A stretch of 64,000 bases of DNA, taken from assembly GCF_000381025.1 (NCBI RefSeq), contig NZ_KB905813.1, forward strand, positions 850,716 to 914,715, in the 5' to 3' direction. This document shows, in pieces, positions 15,698 through 24,660 of this stretch. Under the pieces are notes generated by a model. That model was given only the letters and a program-made list of their open reading frames with translations. It was not told the origin of the DNA and searched no databases. Numbering within the stretch: the stretch's first letter is position 1; each line of letters starts with the position of its first letter. This DNA comes from Streptomyces sulphureus DSM 40104. Lineage in GTDB: Bacteria > Actinomycetota > Actinomycetes > Streptomycetales > Streptomycetaceae. The position numbers and the translations under genes are program-made.

Positions 15698-16636
15698 ATG
15701 TCGGAACGACGAATCACGGTGGTGGGGAGCCTCAACATCGACGTGAGGCTCGCGGTCGCACGGCTCCCGCGCAGCGGTGAGACCATCGCCGCGCACGGGC
15801 TGACCTCGTCCGTCGGCGGCAAGGGCGCCAACCAGGCGGCCGCCGCGGCGCGGCTCGGCGCCACGGTGCGCATGGTCGGTGCAGTCGGCACCGACGCTTC
15901 CGGGAGCACCGTGGTGGACCGCCTGCGTCGCGAGGGCGTGGACGTCTCCGCGGTCGACACGGTCGAGGGCCCCACGGGGACCGCGGTCATCCTCTGGGAG
16001 CGCCCCGAGTCGACGATCGTCATCGACGCGGGCGCCAACGCGGCCCTCGACGCGGAACGGGTTCGCGGCCACGCCGCGGCCCTTCGCTCGGCGGGGGCGG
16101 TCCTCTGCCAGCTCGAGACCCCGGCGAGCGCTCTCGACGCGGTCCTGGAGAACGCCGGCGGGCTGACCGTCCTCAACCCGGCGCCGGCCCCCGACCACGC
16201 TTCACGCGCGATGCGGGGGTTCGACGTCCTCGTGCCCAACCGCCACGAACTCGCAGCCCTCGCAGGGGCGGCGTCGGCCCCGGCCACCGTGGACGACACC
16301 GCGGCTCTCGCGGCGTCCCTCGGCCTGCCGGGCGACGTGGTGGTCACCCTCGGCGGCGACGGGTCCCTGGTGCTCCCCGAGGGGGGCGCCCCGTTCCACG
16401 TCGCCGCCGAGCGGGTGCACCCCGTGGACACCACCGCCGCGGGGGACAGCTTCTGCGCAGCCTTGGCCGGTGCACTCCTCGACGGAGCGTCGCTCACCGA
16501 CGCGGCCCGCTGGGGCAACCGCGTCGCGGCCGCCACCACCACCCGGGACGGCGCCATGGAAGCGCTGCCCCTGGCCACGGAGTTGACTCCGGTCCCGCCC
16601 TCCGGCACGGGACGAGAGAACAAGGACACACCATGA
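15698..16636 (+). CDS. Ribokinase-like PfkB sugar kinase
   Basis: A 312-residue PfkB kinase very close to ribokinases in organisation: VVGSLNIDVRLAVARLP at the N-terminus, the GGKGANQAAAAARLG signature around residue 38, and DTTAAGDSFCAALAGAL with the catalytic aspartate. It starts six bases after the upstream gene and overlaps the transporter gene by four bases. It would phosphorylate ribose or a related sugar produced or imported by this operon; LacI-type control fits. Confidence 0.85.
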   Translation: MSERRITVVGSLNIDVRLAVARLPRSGETIAAHGLTSSVGGKGANQAAAAARLGATVRMVGAVGTDASGSTVVDRLRREGVDVSAVDTVEGPTGTAVILWERPESTIVIDAGANAALDAERVRGHAAALRSAGAVLCQLETPASALDAVLENAGGLTVLNPAPAPDHASRAMRGFDVLVPNRHELAALAGAASAPATVDDTAALAASLGLPGDVVVTLGGDGSLVLPEGGAPFHVAAERVHPVDTTAAGDSFCAALAGALLDGASLTDAARWGNRVAAATTTRDGAMEALPLATELTPVPPSGTGRENKDTP

Positions 16637-17709
16637 CGCATGCGACTCCCCAGGCCCCGATCCCGGCCGAGCCCGCCGCCCCGCAGTCGGCCGTCCGCCG
16701 CACGACCACGCTCGTCCTCGTCGTCGCCACCGTCCTGGCGGGCATCCTCAGCCCCCTCCAGGCCACCGTCAACGGCGCGTTGGGCGACGAGATCGACGAC
16801 GGCAACGCGGCGGCCGTCATCTCCTTCGGCACCGGCCTCGTGCTGATGGCACTGATCGTCTTCGCCAGGCCCACCACACGCCGTCAGGCGCTCGCCATTC
16901 CACGGCTCATCCGACGCCGCTCGCTCGGCTGGTGGAACTGGCTGGCAGGGCTCTGCGGTGCCGCCGTCGTCCTCTCCGAAGGCGTCACCGTCGGCACCCT
17001 GGGCGTCGCCGTCTTCCAGATCTCACTCGTCTCCGGACTCGTGATCTCCGGAATGATCTGCGACCGGATCGGCGCCACCTCGGAGATCAAGCAGCCGCTC
17101 ACGCCGACGCGCCTGCTCGGCACCGTCCTCGCGATCGCCGCCACCGCGCTCGCCCTCTCGCCCAACTTCCACGTGCCGGGGACCGTCGCGTTCGCCCTGC
17201 TGCCGTTCGCCGCAGGACTGCTCGCCGGCTGGCAGCCCGCAGGCAACTCGGAGGTCGCCCGCGGCACCGGGTCGATGCTGGTGTCGATCGGCTTCAACTT
17301 CCTGGTGGGCTTCGCCGTACTGCTCGTGGGGCTCCTCGTGCGGACGGCCTCGGGCCACGTCGAGTTCGCGCTGCCCGGCACCTGGTGGATGTACACGGGC
17401 GGTGTCCTCGGACTCCTCTCCATCGCCCTCATGGCGCTGCTCGTCCGCGGGCTGGGACTGCTTCTCCTCGGGCTCTCCTCGGTCGCCGGGCAACTGCTCG
17501 GCTCCCTCCTCCTGGACGCGGTCGTCCCCTCGGTCGGCCAGGAGCTGCACATCGCGACGGTGGCGGGCACGGTCCTCGCACTCGCGGCGGCCGGCATCGG
17601 CATGATCCCCTCCCGACCGGTCGGCACGGGGGACACCTCGCCCCCGGCGGGGACCGACGACACCACCGGGCCGGCGCACGCCTCGGACAGGACAGGAGAC
17701 ACACCATGA
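16633..17709 (+). CDS. DMT-superfamily transporter (DUF606/YdcZ-like)
   Basis: A 358-residue membrane protein with about ten hydrophobic helices after a polar 25-residue N-terminus and a polar, Thr/Asp-rich C-terminal tail. The stretch GILSPLQATVNGALG near the start and the repeated second half match the duplicated YdcZ/DUF606 branch of the drug/metabolite transporter superfamily. It is coupled by ATGA overlaps to the kinase before it and the hydrolase after it. The direction of transport and the substrate are not evident; uptake of the operon's substrate or efflux of a product are both possible. Confidence 0.8.
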   Translation: MTHATPQAPIPAEPAAPQSAVRRTTTLVLVVATVLAGILSPLQATVNGALGDEIDDGNAAAVISFGTGLVLMALIVFARPTTRRQALAIPRLIRRRSLGWWNWLAGLCGAAVVLSEGVTVGTLGVAVFQISLVSGLVISGMICDRIGATSEIKQPLTPTRLLGTVLAIAATALALSPNFHVPGTVAFALLPFAAGLLAGWQPAGNSEVARGTGSMLVSIGFNFLVGFAVLLVGLLVRTASGHVEFALPGTWWMYTGGVLGLLSIALMALLVRGLGLLLLGLSSVAGQLLGSLLLDAVVPSVGQELHIATVAGTVLALAAAGIGMIPSRPVGTGDTSPPAGTDDTTGPAHASDRTGDTP

Positions 17710-18776
17710 CCTCGGCCAGGACCGACCCGCCGCCCGCGGTGCAGACCGTCACGGGGCGGGTGGCCGCGGACGCCCTCGGAGTGGTGCTCCCGCACGAGCA
17801 CCTCTTCAACGACCTGTCAGCCGTCCTCGACGCGCCCTCGTACGGGTTCTCCGCGCGCCTTCCCGATCGGGAGGTGAGTGCCGCGTCGGCGTGGGCCCTG
17901 CGGCACGACCCCTACTGCTGCCCGGACAACCTCGCCGCCAAGTCGGTCGACGAACTCCTGCCGGAGCTCGCGCTCTTCCAGGAGGTCGGCGGCTCCACGC
18001 TCGTCGACGCCACGTCGAGCGGGGCGATCGGGCGCGACCCGCTCGCCCTGCGCGACGCGGCACGGCGCAGCGGCCTCAACATCGTCATGGGGTGCGGCGC
18101 TTACCTGGAAAAGTTCGAAGGCGAACGGATCTCGGCGGCGACGATCGATGCGCTGGCACGCGCCCTCGGGGCCGAACTCACCGACGGGGTGGGCGAGACC
18201 GGCGTCCGGCCGGGAGTGATCGGCGAGATCGGCGTCTCGCCCGACTTCACGGCTGCCGAGGCCGCCTCGCTGCGCGCCGCAGCGCTGGCCCAGCTCGACT
18301 CGGCGCAGGTTCCGCTGCTGATCCACCTTCCCGGTTGGCAACGGCGCGGGCACGAAGTGCTGGACATCGTCCTCGACGAGATCGGCGTTCCGCCGGACAG
18401 GGTGGTACTCGGGCACATGGACCCGTCCGGTGCCGACCACCGCTACCAGGATTCCCTCGCCGATCGCGGGGTGTGGCTGGAGTTCGACATGGTCGGCATG
18501 GAGGTCGCCTTCCCGAACGAGGGCGCCGCGCCCTCCGCGGGACAGACCGCGGACGCGGTCGCACGCCACCTCGCGCGCGATCACGGCGCCCAACTCCTGC
18601 TGAGCCACGACGTCTTCCTCAAGCAGATGTGGACCAGGCACGGCGGCAACGGATTCGTTTTCGTGCCGACGGTCTTCGCCGAGCTGCTGCGCACCCGCGG
18701 TGCCGACCGCGAGACCGTCATGCGGCTCATGCGGCGGAACCCGGCCCGGATGCTGACGGGCCAGACGCCGGACTGA
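17706..18776 (+). CDS. Phosphotriesterase-family (PTE/PHP-like) amidohydrolase
   Basis: A 356-residue TIM-barrel metal hydrolase of the phosphotriesterase family. The first metal pair is PHEH (about residues 30-33). The residue that is a carbamylated lysine in true PTE appears as glutamate in GVIGEIGVSPDF, as in E. coli PHP. Later ligands are in LLIHLPGW, LGHMDPSG and LSHDVFLKQMW. Members hydrolyse lactones or phosphoesters. It ends the operon after the DMT transporter, and the ATG at 17706 gives the usual short N-terminus. It probably opens a lactone or hydrolyses a phospho-sugar derivative; organophosphate turnover is not implied. Confidence 0.85.
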   Translation: MTSARTDPPPAVQTVTGRVAADALGVVLPHEHLFNDLSAVLDAPSYGFSARLPDREVSAASAWALRHDPYCCPDNLAAKSVDELLPELALFQEVGGSTLVDATSSGAIGRDPLALRDAARRSGLNIVMGCGAYLEKFEGERISAATIDALARALGAELTDGVGETGVRPGVIGEIGVSPDFTAAEAASLRAAALAQLDSAQVPLLIHLPGWQRRGHEVLDIVLDEIGVPPDRVVLGHMDPSGADHRYQDSLADRGVWLEFDMVGMEVAFPNEGAAPSAGQTADAVARHLARDHGAQLLLSHDVFLKQMWTRHGGNGFVFVPTVFAELLRTRGADRETVMRLMRRNPARMLTGQTPD

Positions 18777-18789
18777 GCACGCCCGCACC

Positions 18790-18831
18790 GCTTCCGGCCG
18801 CGGCGCAGTCGGCTGCGCCGCGGCCGGAAGC
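18790..18831. terminator. Strong 19-bp hairpin with TCGG loop
   Basis: Arms 18790-18808 and 18813-18831 are perfectly complementary over 19 bases and enclose the four-base loop TCGG. It begins 14 bases after the phosphotriesterase-like stop codon, so it should end that operon before the fructose genes. Confidence 0.85.
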
Positions 18832-18871
18832 CTTCGCCGACAGGCCCAACTCCCCACCGCCCGCCCCCAAT

Positions 18872-18883
18872 ACGTCCGGACGT
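18872..18883. promoter_or_regulatory. Palindrome upstream of fruR: candidate FruR operator
   Basis: ACGTCCGGACGT is a perfect 12-bp dyad 76 bases before the fruR start codon, within the only intergenic space of the fructose operon. A DeoR-family repressor acting on its own operon would be expected to bind here. Confidence 0.45.
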
Positions 18884-18958
18884 GTTTACTCCGCCGGGTT
18901 CTCCCCGTAACTTCCCCCGCAGGCAACAGACTCGGGCGTCGAACGGACACGAACCCAC

Positions 18959-19720
18959 ATGTACGCAGCCGAACGTCAGCAGGAGACCCTGCGCCTCGCC
19001 GAGGAGCACGGACGGGTGGACGTACCGTCGCTCGCCGCCCGTTTCCACGTCACGGCCGAGACCGTGCGCCGCGACCTGAAGGCGCTCGCCCGAGCAGGAC
19101 TGCTGCACCGCGTGCACGGCGGCGCGGTCCCCGGCACCCGGCTCGCCTTCGAACCCGACCTCGCCGAACGGGACACCGTCGCAGCCGACGAGAAGGACCG
19201 CATCGCCAGAGCCGCACTCGCCGAACTCCCCACCGAGGGCAGCGTGATACTCGACGCGGGCAGCACGACGGCGCGCCTCGCACAGGCCCTCCCCGCCGAG
19301 GCGGCACTCACCGTCGTCACCCACGCCCTGCCGCTCGCCGCACGCCTCGCCGACCACCCCGGCATCTCCCTCCACCTCGTCGGAGGCCGGGTACGCCACC
19401 GCACCCGGGCCGCCGTCGACGACTGGGCGCTCCGCGCCTACCGCGAGATCAACGCCGACGTCGCCGTCCTCGCGACCAACGGCGCCGCACCCCACGGCCC
19501 GCTCACCACGCCCGACCTCGCCGAGGCCGCGGTGAAGCGCGCCATCGTCGCCGCCGCCGACCGCGTCGTACTCGTCGCGCACTCCGCGAAGTTCGGCGTG
19601 CGGCACTTCGCCCGCTTCGCCGATCTCTCCCAGGTCGACACCCTCGTCACCGACTCCGGGCTCGCCGCAGGCACCGTGCGCGCCGTCGAGGGCCACGGTG
19701 TGCGGGTGGTGCGGGCATGA
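18959..19720 (+). CDS. fruR: DeoR-family repressor of the fructose operon
   Basis: A 253-residue DeoR regulator: N-terminal winged helix with RQQETLRLAEEHGRVDVPSLAARF and the signature VTAETVRRDLKALARAG, then a DeoRC sensor domain (VILDAGSTTARLAQAL, DVAVLATNG). It is first in an operon with fruK and fruA and overlaps fruK by four bases. By family and context it represses fructose uptake and responds to fructose 1-phosphate or a related ester. The ATG at 18959 gives the standard DeoR N-terminus. Confidence 0.9.
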   Translation: MYAAERQQETLRLAEEHGRVDVPSLAARFHVTAETVRRDLKALARAGLLHRVHGGAVPGTRLAFEPDLAERDTVAADEKDRIARAALAELPTEGSVILDAGSTTARLAQALPAEAALTVVTHALPLAARLADHPGISLHLVGGRVRHRTRAAVDDWALRAYREINADVAVLATNGAAPHGPLTTPDLAEAAVKRAIVAAADRVVLVAHSAKFGVRHFARFADLSQVDTLVTDSGLAAGTVRAVEGHGVRVVRA

Positions 19721-20655
19721 TCCTCACCGTCACGCCCAACCCGAGCCTGGACCGCACCTACGAACTCCCCCGACTCGTACGCGGTGCCGTGCTCCGCGCC
19801 CGCACCGACCGCGTGGACCCCGGCGGCAAGGGCGTCAACGTCTCGCGGGCCCTCGCCGCCTCCGGTCGACGCACCGTCGCGCTCGTACCGTTGGGCGGCC
19901 CCGAGGGCGACCTCGTCGCGCGGCTGCTGGAGCGGGACGGGATCGAAGCGGTCGGTGTCCCCGTCGACGGTTCGACCCGGGTGAACGTCAGCCTCGCCGA
20001 ACCGGACGGCACCCTCACCAAGATCAATGCCACCGGGCCAGAGATCCCGCCGCCCGCCGCCGAAGCCCTCTCCACGGCACTGCTCGCGCACGCCGCAGGG
20101 GCCGACTGGGTCGCCTGCTGCGGCAGCCTGCCCCGCGGCCTCCCACCCGACTGGTACGCCGATTCCGTCGCGCGGGCGCACCGCGCGGGCGCACGCATCG
20201 CGCTCGACACCTCGGGGCCGGCCCTCCTCGCGGCCCTCCCCGCACGCCCCGACGTGGTGAAGCCGAACGCGGAGGAGCTCGCCGAAGCGGTCGGCCGCCC
20301 GCTCACCACCGTGGGCGACGCCGCCGAAGCAGCCGAGGAGCTGCGGCGACGCGGTGCGGGCGCCGTCCTCGCCAGCCTCGGACCCGTCGGCCAACTCCTC
20401 GCCGACGGCGAGGGTGTTCGCTTCGCAGCCGCCCCACAGGTCGACGTCCGCAGCACCGTCGGAGCCGGCGACGCCTCGCTCGCGGGCTTCCTCGCGGCAG
20501 GCGGCGAAGGCCCCGCCGCACTCTCCGCCGCGCTCGCCCACGGTGCCGCCGCGGTCCGGCTGCCCGGCAGCAGCATGCCGCGGCCCGCCGACCTCGCCCC
20601 CGTGCCCACCACCACGACGCCGCCGCTCGACCGCCCTCTCACCGACGCCCCATGA
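19717..20655 (+). CDS. fruK: 1-phosphofructokinase
   Basis: A 312-residue PfkB kinase that converts fructose 1-phosphate made by the PTS to fructose 1,6-bisphosphate. It has the LacC/FruK-type N-terminus ILTVTPNPSLDRTYEL, the signature DPGGKGVNVSRALAASG, and VGAGDASLAGFLAAGG with the catalytic aspartate. It is coupled to fruR upstream and followed after 56 bases by fruA, which makes the assignment to the fructose pathway firm. Confidence 0.93.
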   Translation: MILTVTPNPSLDRTYELPRLVRGAVLRARTDRVDPGGKGVNVSRALAASGRRTVALVPLGGPEGDLVARLLERDGIEAVGVPVDGSTRVNVSLAEPDGTLTKINATGPEIPPPAAEALSTALLAHAAGADWVACCGSLPRGLPPDWYADSVARAHRAGARIALDTSGPALLAALPARPDVVKPNAEELAEAVGRPLTTVGDAAEAAEELRRRGAGAVLASLGPVGQLLADGEGVRFAAAPQVDVRSTVGAGDASLAGFLAAGGEGPAALSAALAHGAAAVRLPGSSMPRPADLAPVPTTTTPPLDRPLTDAP

Positions 20656-20711
20656 CGCCGCAGCCTGCGCGCCCCGGCGCCGGACGGCCAGTCACCAAGG
20701 AGCCGCATGCC

Positions 20712-22658
20712 ATGACGGAAGAGATCACCCAGGACCTCGTCGACCTCGACCTCCACGCCACCACCGCCGAAGCCGCCGCCCGCGCCCTCGCCGAACGCCT
20801 CGTCTCCGCGGGCCGCGTCACCGACCTCGACGGGTTCCTCACCGACGTCGCCGCCCGCGAGGAGCAACTGCCCACCGGCATGGAAGGCGGGATCGGCATC
20901 CCCCACTGCCGCAGCGAGCACGTCACCCGACCCAGCCTCGCCTTCGGACGCAGCGCCGCCGGCATCGACTTCGGAGCCCCCGATGGGCCCGCCCACCTGA
21001 TCTTCCTCATCGCCGCCCCCACCGGCGCGCACAGCGACCACCTCTCGATCCTCTCCGCCCTCGCCCGCAAACTGACGGACCCGGAGTTCATCAGCGCCCT
21101 GCGCGCCGCCTCCGACCCGGGACGGGCGGCCGCGCTCATCCGAGGCGACGCCTTCGTCGAGGACGAGCCGAGCGAACCTGCGCCCGCAGCAACGGAGTCG
21201 GACGGCTTCCGCCTCGTCGCCGTCACCTCGTGCCCCACGGGGATCGCGCACACCTACATGGCAGCCGAGGCGCTCGAAAGGGCCGCCGAGGCTGCAGGGT
21301 GCGAGATAGCCGTCGAGACCCAGGGGTCGGGCGGCTTCCAACGGCTCGATCCCGCGCGAGTGGCAGCAGCCGACGGCGTGCTCCTCGCCCACGATGTCGA
21401 GGTCCGCGACAGGCACCGCTTCGCCGGCAAGCCGACCGTCGACGTGGGCGTCAAGGCCGCCGTCAGCCGCGCCCCCGAACTCATCGCGGAGCTCCGTGAG
21501 AAGGCCGCCCGCGGCGAGACCACGCACCCTGCCGCGGAGACGACGGAACCCGACGAACCGCAGCACGCGCAGGACGGGTTCGGGACCCGGCTGCGCAAGT
21601 GGCTGATGACCGGCGTCAGTTACATGGTCCCGTTCGTCGCGGCGGGCGGACTCCTGATGGCGCTCGCCTTCGCCATCGGCGGCTACGAGATCACCGAGGC
21701 GCCCTCCGTCGCCGACCACTTCGGCTGGACCGAGGCAGCGAGCTGGGCCGCGCTGATGCACCAGATCGGCACGACCGCCTTCGACTTCCTCGTCCCGATC
21801 CTCGCCGGGTACATCGCCTACGGAATGGTCGACCGGCCGGGCCTGGTGCCGGGGATGGTCGGCGGTGCTGTCGCGGTCGCCATCGAGGCGGGGTTCCTCG
21901 GTGGGCTCGTCGCCGGCCTGCTTGCGGGGGCGGTGGTCATGGCGATCCAACGCGTGCGCGTCCCAACGACGTTGCGTGGGATCATGCCGGTGGTCGTCAT
22001 ACCGCTGATATCCGCCGCCGTCGTCGGCTTCCTCATGTTCGTCGTCCTCGGCAAACCGATCGCGGTTCTCCAACGGGCGCTCACCGACTGGTTGAGCGGG
22101 CTCTCCGGCACCAACGCCGTGCTCCTCGGCATTCTGCTGGGCCTGATGATGTGCGTCGACCTGGGCGGCCCGGTGAACAAGGTGGCCTATGCGTTCGCCG
22201 TCGGCGGCCTTTCGGAACCCACCGACGGAAGCCTGAAGATCATGGCCGCGGTCATGGCGGCCGGCATGGTGCCACCGCTCGCGATGGCCCTGGCGACGAC
22301 CGTGCGCGGCCGGCTCTTCACCAGGGCCGAGCGTGAGAACGGCAAGGCCGCCTGGGTGCTCGGCGCCTCCTTCGTCAGCGAGGGCGCCATCCCGTTCGCC
22401 GCCGCCGACCCGCTGCGCGTCATCCCCTCCGCGATGGCGGGCGGCGCGGTGAGCGGCGCCCTGTCGATGGCGTTCGGCAACACCCTGCGGGCCCCGCACG
22501 GCGGCGTCTTCGTCGTCCCCCTGATCGGCCAGCCGTTCCTCTACCTGCTCGCCGTGGCCCTCGGCACCGTCACGTCGGCGATCCTGGTCCTCGTCCTCAA
22601 GGGTGCGCGGGGCCGCCGAGCCGAGCCCTCCAACGACGCCGTTGCGGCGGGTGGTTGA
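20712..22658 (+). CDS. fruA: PTS fructose transporter, EIIABC fusion
   Basis: A 648-residue membrane permease that imports and phosphorylates fructose. Domain order is A-B-C. EIIA occupies about residues 1-150 with the phospho-histidine in EGGIGIPHCRSEHV; EIIB about 165-265 with the phospho-cysteine in VTSCPTGIAHTYMAAEAL; EIIC from about 290 has eight to ten helices, including GVSYMVPFVAAGGLLMAL and GAIPFAAADPLRVIPS. The ATG at 20712 follows CAAGGAG by ten bases. The reading frame is open further upstream inside fruK but lacks family sequence. It is the last gene of fruRKA. Confidence 0.95.
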   Translation: MTEEITQDLVDLDLHATTAEAAARALAERLVSAGRVTDLDGFLTDVAAREEQLPTGMEGGIGIPHCRSEHVTRPSLAFGRSAAGIDFGAPDGPAHLIFLIAAPTGAHSDHLSILSALARKLTDPEFISALRAASDPGRAAALIRGDAFVEDEPSEPAPAATESDGFRLVAVTSCPTGIAHTYMAAEALERAAEAAGCEIAVETQGSGGFQRLDPARVAAADGVLLAHDVEVRDRHRFAGKPTVDVGVKAAVSRAPELIAELREKAARGETTHPAAETTEPDEPQHAQDGFGTRLRKWLMTGVSYMVPFVAAGGLLMALAFAIGGYEITEAPSVADHFGWTEAASWAALMHQIGTTAFDFLVPILAGYIAYGMVDRPGLVPGMVGGAVAVAIEAGFLGGLVAGLLAGAVVMAIQRVRVPTTLRGIMPVVVIPLISAAVVGFLMFVVLGKPIAVLQRALTDWLSGLSGTNAVLLGILLGLMMCVDLGGPVNKVAYAFAVGGLSEPTDGSLKIMAAVMAAGMVPPLAMALATTVRGRLFTRAERENGKAAWVLGASFVSEGAIPFAAADPLRVIPSAMAGGAVSGALSMAFGNTLRAPHGGVFVVPLIGQPFLYLLAVALGTVTSAILVLVLKGARGRRAEPSNDAVAAGG

Positions 22659-22677
22659 CGACGCGGGCCGCAGCCGC

Positions 22678-22920
22678 TCACGACTGCTGGGTCAGCGGGC
22701 GCGCGATGCTCTCCAGACCTTTGCGCTCGGCGTTCGGACCGATGACCACCTCGACCAGCCCGGCCACGATCAGCACCGCGGCACCGGTGGCGAAGGCGAG
22801 CGCGGTGTCCCGGGGGACGTCGGTGCTCACGAGCGTGGAGAAAACCATCGGCCCCGAGATGCCGCCCGCTGCCGTTCCGATCGCGCGGAAGCCGGTGGCG
22901 TCCCTGCTCCGTGCCGTCAC
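22678..22920 (-). pseudogene. C-terminal remnant of an MFS transporter
   Basis: An 80-codon frame that matches only the last two helices and tail of sugar-type MFS porters: FRAIGTAAGGISGPMVFSTLV, a second helix, then the typical cytoplasmic tail NAERKGLESIARPLTQ. Nothing upstream to 23172 restores the remaining helices in any frame, so about 80% of the gene is missing. It lies between the convergent fruA and amidohydrolase genes. The rest of 22921-23172 shows no supportable gene. Confidence 0.7.
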
Positions 22921-23172
22921 CTACGGATTCCGGCACGGGGCAACGCTTGCGGCGCAGGAGGGAGTTGTCCCGCCCAAGTGGGCGCGCGGGTGCGGGCCCG
23001 CCGGCGGAGGTGACCGTCTGCCGAGTCTCCGACGGCGAACTCCGGTGGCCGGCAGGCAGATCGGGCGCCGTGCGGAGAGGGGCGCCGCCGGCCGTCGTCT
23101 CCCCCCCTGTCCGCGACCACAGGGCCGACGATCGGCGACGGCGCGTGGCCGCGACGTCCGGCAGGGGCTGGC

Positions 23173-24639
23173 TCAGCGGCTGGTGGGGCGCGCCAGGTAA
23201 CGCCCCTGCGGCTCGCCCGACACTTTGCCGTCGGCGTAGACCTGCCGTCCGCGCAGATACGTGGACTCCACGGTGGCGCCGATCTCCAGGCCCTGGAGCG
23301 GCGTGTACTCCTGGGTGGACTCGGAGGCCGCCGCGTCGACCGTCCAGGAGCGGGAGGGGTCGACGAGGGCGAGGTCCGCGTCGTACCCCTCGGCGATGCG
23401 GCCCTTCGTCGGCAGGCCGAAGCGTCGGGCGGGCGTCTCCGCGGTGAGCTCGGCGACCTTCTGCAACGGCAGACCGTGCGCCCGGGCGGCTCCCGCGAGG
23501 CCGGGCAGCAGGTACTCGGTGCCGCCGAAGCCGGACTTGGCGGCGAAGACGTCGCTGCGCGGGTCCCCGAACTTCTTCTCCTCCTTGCAGCACGCGTGGT
23601 CGCTGACGACCCAGTCGACGTTCCCCGCCGCGAGGTGCTCCCACAGTGCGTCGACGTCGTCCTGTGGGCGCAGCGGCGGGTTGACCTTCCCGCCGATGCC
23701 GGAGGCGGTCTCGATGTTCGCCAGCAGGTGGCCGATGGTCACCTCGCGGCGGAAGTCGACCTGCGGGAAGGTCTTCGCCATCAGCATCGCGGAGTCCATC
23801 GCCTTGCGCGAAGAGAGGTGCAGCAGGTTGATGTTGGGCAGTTCGGTCTCGGCCGCGAGGTAGCTGGCGACGGTGACGGCGAGGCCCTCGGAGTGCGGTG
23901 GGCGGGAGGCGCTGTAGGCGGCGAGCCCGTCGAGCCTGCCCTCCTCCTCGACGAGCCTGGTGTACGCCGTCATGATTTCGGCAGTCTCGCAGTGCAGGGA
24001 GAGCGAGACGGCGTCGGCGAACTCCGGGTGCTTCTCCCGTGCGGCCTGCACGCCGCGCATCACGAATTCGAAGTGCGCCAGGTCGTAGCGCTCCTCGGGC
24101 GGGATCATCAGGAAGGAGTTCTGGTCGGCCGAGCGGCCGTGCAGGCCGTGGCTGCCGTAGAACATGAAGATCTTGAACGAGGTGACGCCGAAGCGGGAGA
24201 TCAGCTCCGGTATCTCGTCGATGTGCGACTTCTGCATCGGCGCGAGGTGGAAGCCGTAGTCGACGTGCGAGCGGCCCTCGGAGCCGGCGAGCACCAGCGG
24301 GAAGACCTCCTCGTAGGAGCCGCCGCGGTTCATGTAGTACTGCCCGGTGCGCATGTACGTCAGGGCGGTGGTGACGCCGCCCTGCGCACACGCCCTGCTC
24401 TCGGTGGCGGTGTCGTCGGCGAGCGGGTTGTAGATGCCCCAGTGCTGGTGCGCGTCGACGACACCGGGGAAGGCGTGCAGCCCCTTGCCGTCGACGACTT
24501 CACGGGCTTCGGACGACGGGATGTCGGGGGCGATCCGATGGAAGACGCCGTCCTTGACGCCGATGTCGGTCGTCGGGAGGTCATCGGCGTCGTGGCGTAC
24601 CAGGCGGACGTTCTTTATCAGCAGGTCGAGCTCGGTCAT
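23173..24639 (-). CDS. Dihydroorotase/hydantoinase-like amidohydrolase
   Basis: A 488-residue cyclic amidohydrolase of the dihydroorotase/dihydropyrimidinase group. Metal ligands are visible in VVDAHQHWG (HxH), a carbamylatable lysine in TSFKIFMFYG, LSLHCETAE, NLLHLSS and VSDHACC. The N-terminal and C-terminal beta-sandwich pieces (KNVRLVRHDAD; VESTYLRGRQVYADGK) are present, so the enzyme looks complete. Such enzymes open five- or six-membered cyclic amides. It is the last gene of the minus-strand half of the IclR divergon, after a racemase-like and an FAD gene. This suggests hydantoin- or imide-like chemistry, but the substrate is unknown. Pyrimidine biosynthesis (pyrC) is unlikely in this context. 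Confidence 0.85.
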   Translation of the reverse strand: MTELDLLIKNVRLVRHDADDLPTTDIGVKDGVFHRIAPDIPSSEAREVVDGKGLHAFPGVVDAHQHWGIYNPLADDTATESRACAQGGVTTALTYMRTGQYYMNRGGSYEEVFPLVLAGSEGRSHVDYGFHLAPMQKSHIDEIPELISRFGVTSFKIFMFYGSHGLHGRSADQNSFLMIPPEERYDLAHFEFVMRGVQAAREKHPEFADAVSLSLHCETAEIMTAYTRLVEEEGRLDGLAAYSASRPPHSEGLAVTVASYLAAETELPNINLLHLSSRKAMDSAMLMAKTFPQVDFRREVTIGHLLANIETASGIGGKVNPPLRPQDDVDALWEHLAAGNVDWVVSDHACCKEEKKFGDPRSDVFAAKSGFGGTEYLLPGLAGAARAHGLPLQKVAELTAETPARRFGLPTKGRIAEGYDADLALVDPSRSWTVDAAASESTQEYTPLQGLEIGATVESTYLRGRQVYADGKVSGEPQGRYLARPTSR

Positions 24640-24660
24640 CTGGGCGGTTCCTCTCTGGGA

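Noticed and set aside
17706..18776. Organophosphate-degrading phosphotriesterase
   Set aside because: Glutamate replaces the bridging lysine as in PHP-type proteins, and the operon context points to sugar or lactone chemistry.
19758..22499. Very long minus-strand open frame opposite fruK and fruA
   Set aside because: It is a shadow of high-GC coding sequence: composition is rich in Arg, Gly and Asp without family motifs, and the plus-strand genes are certain.
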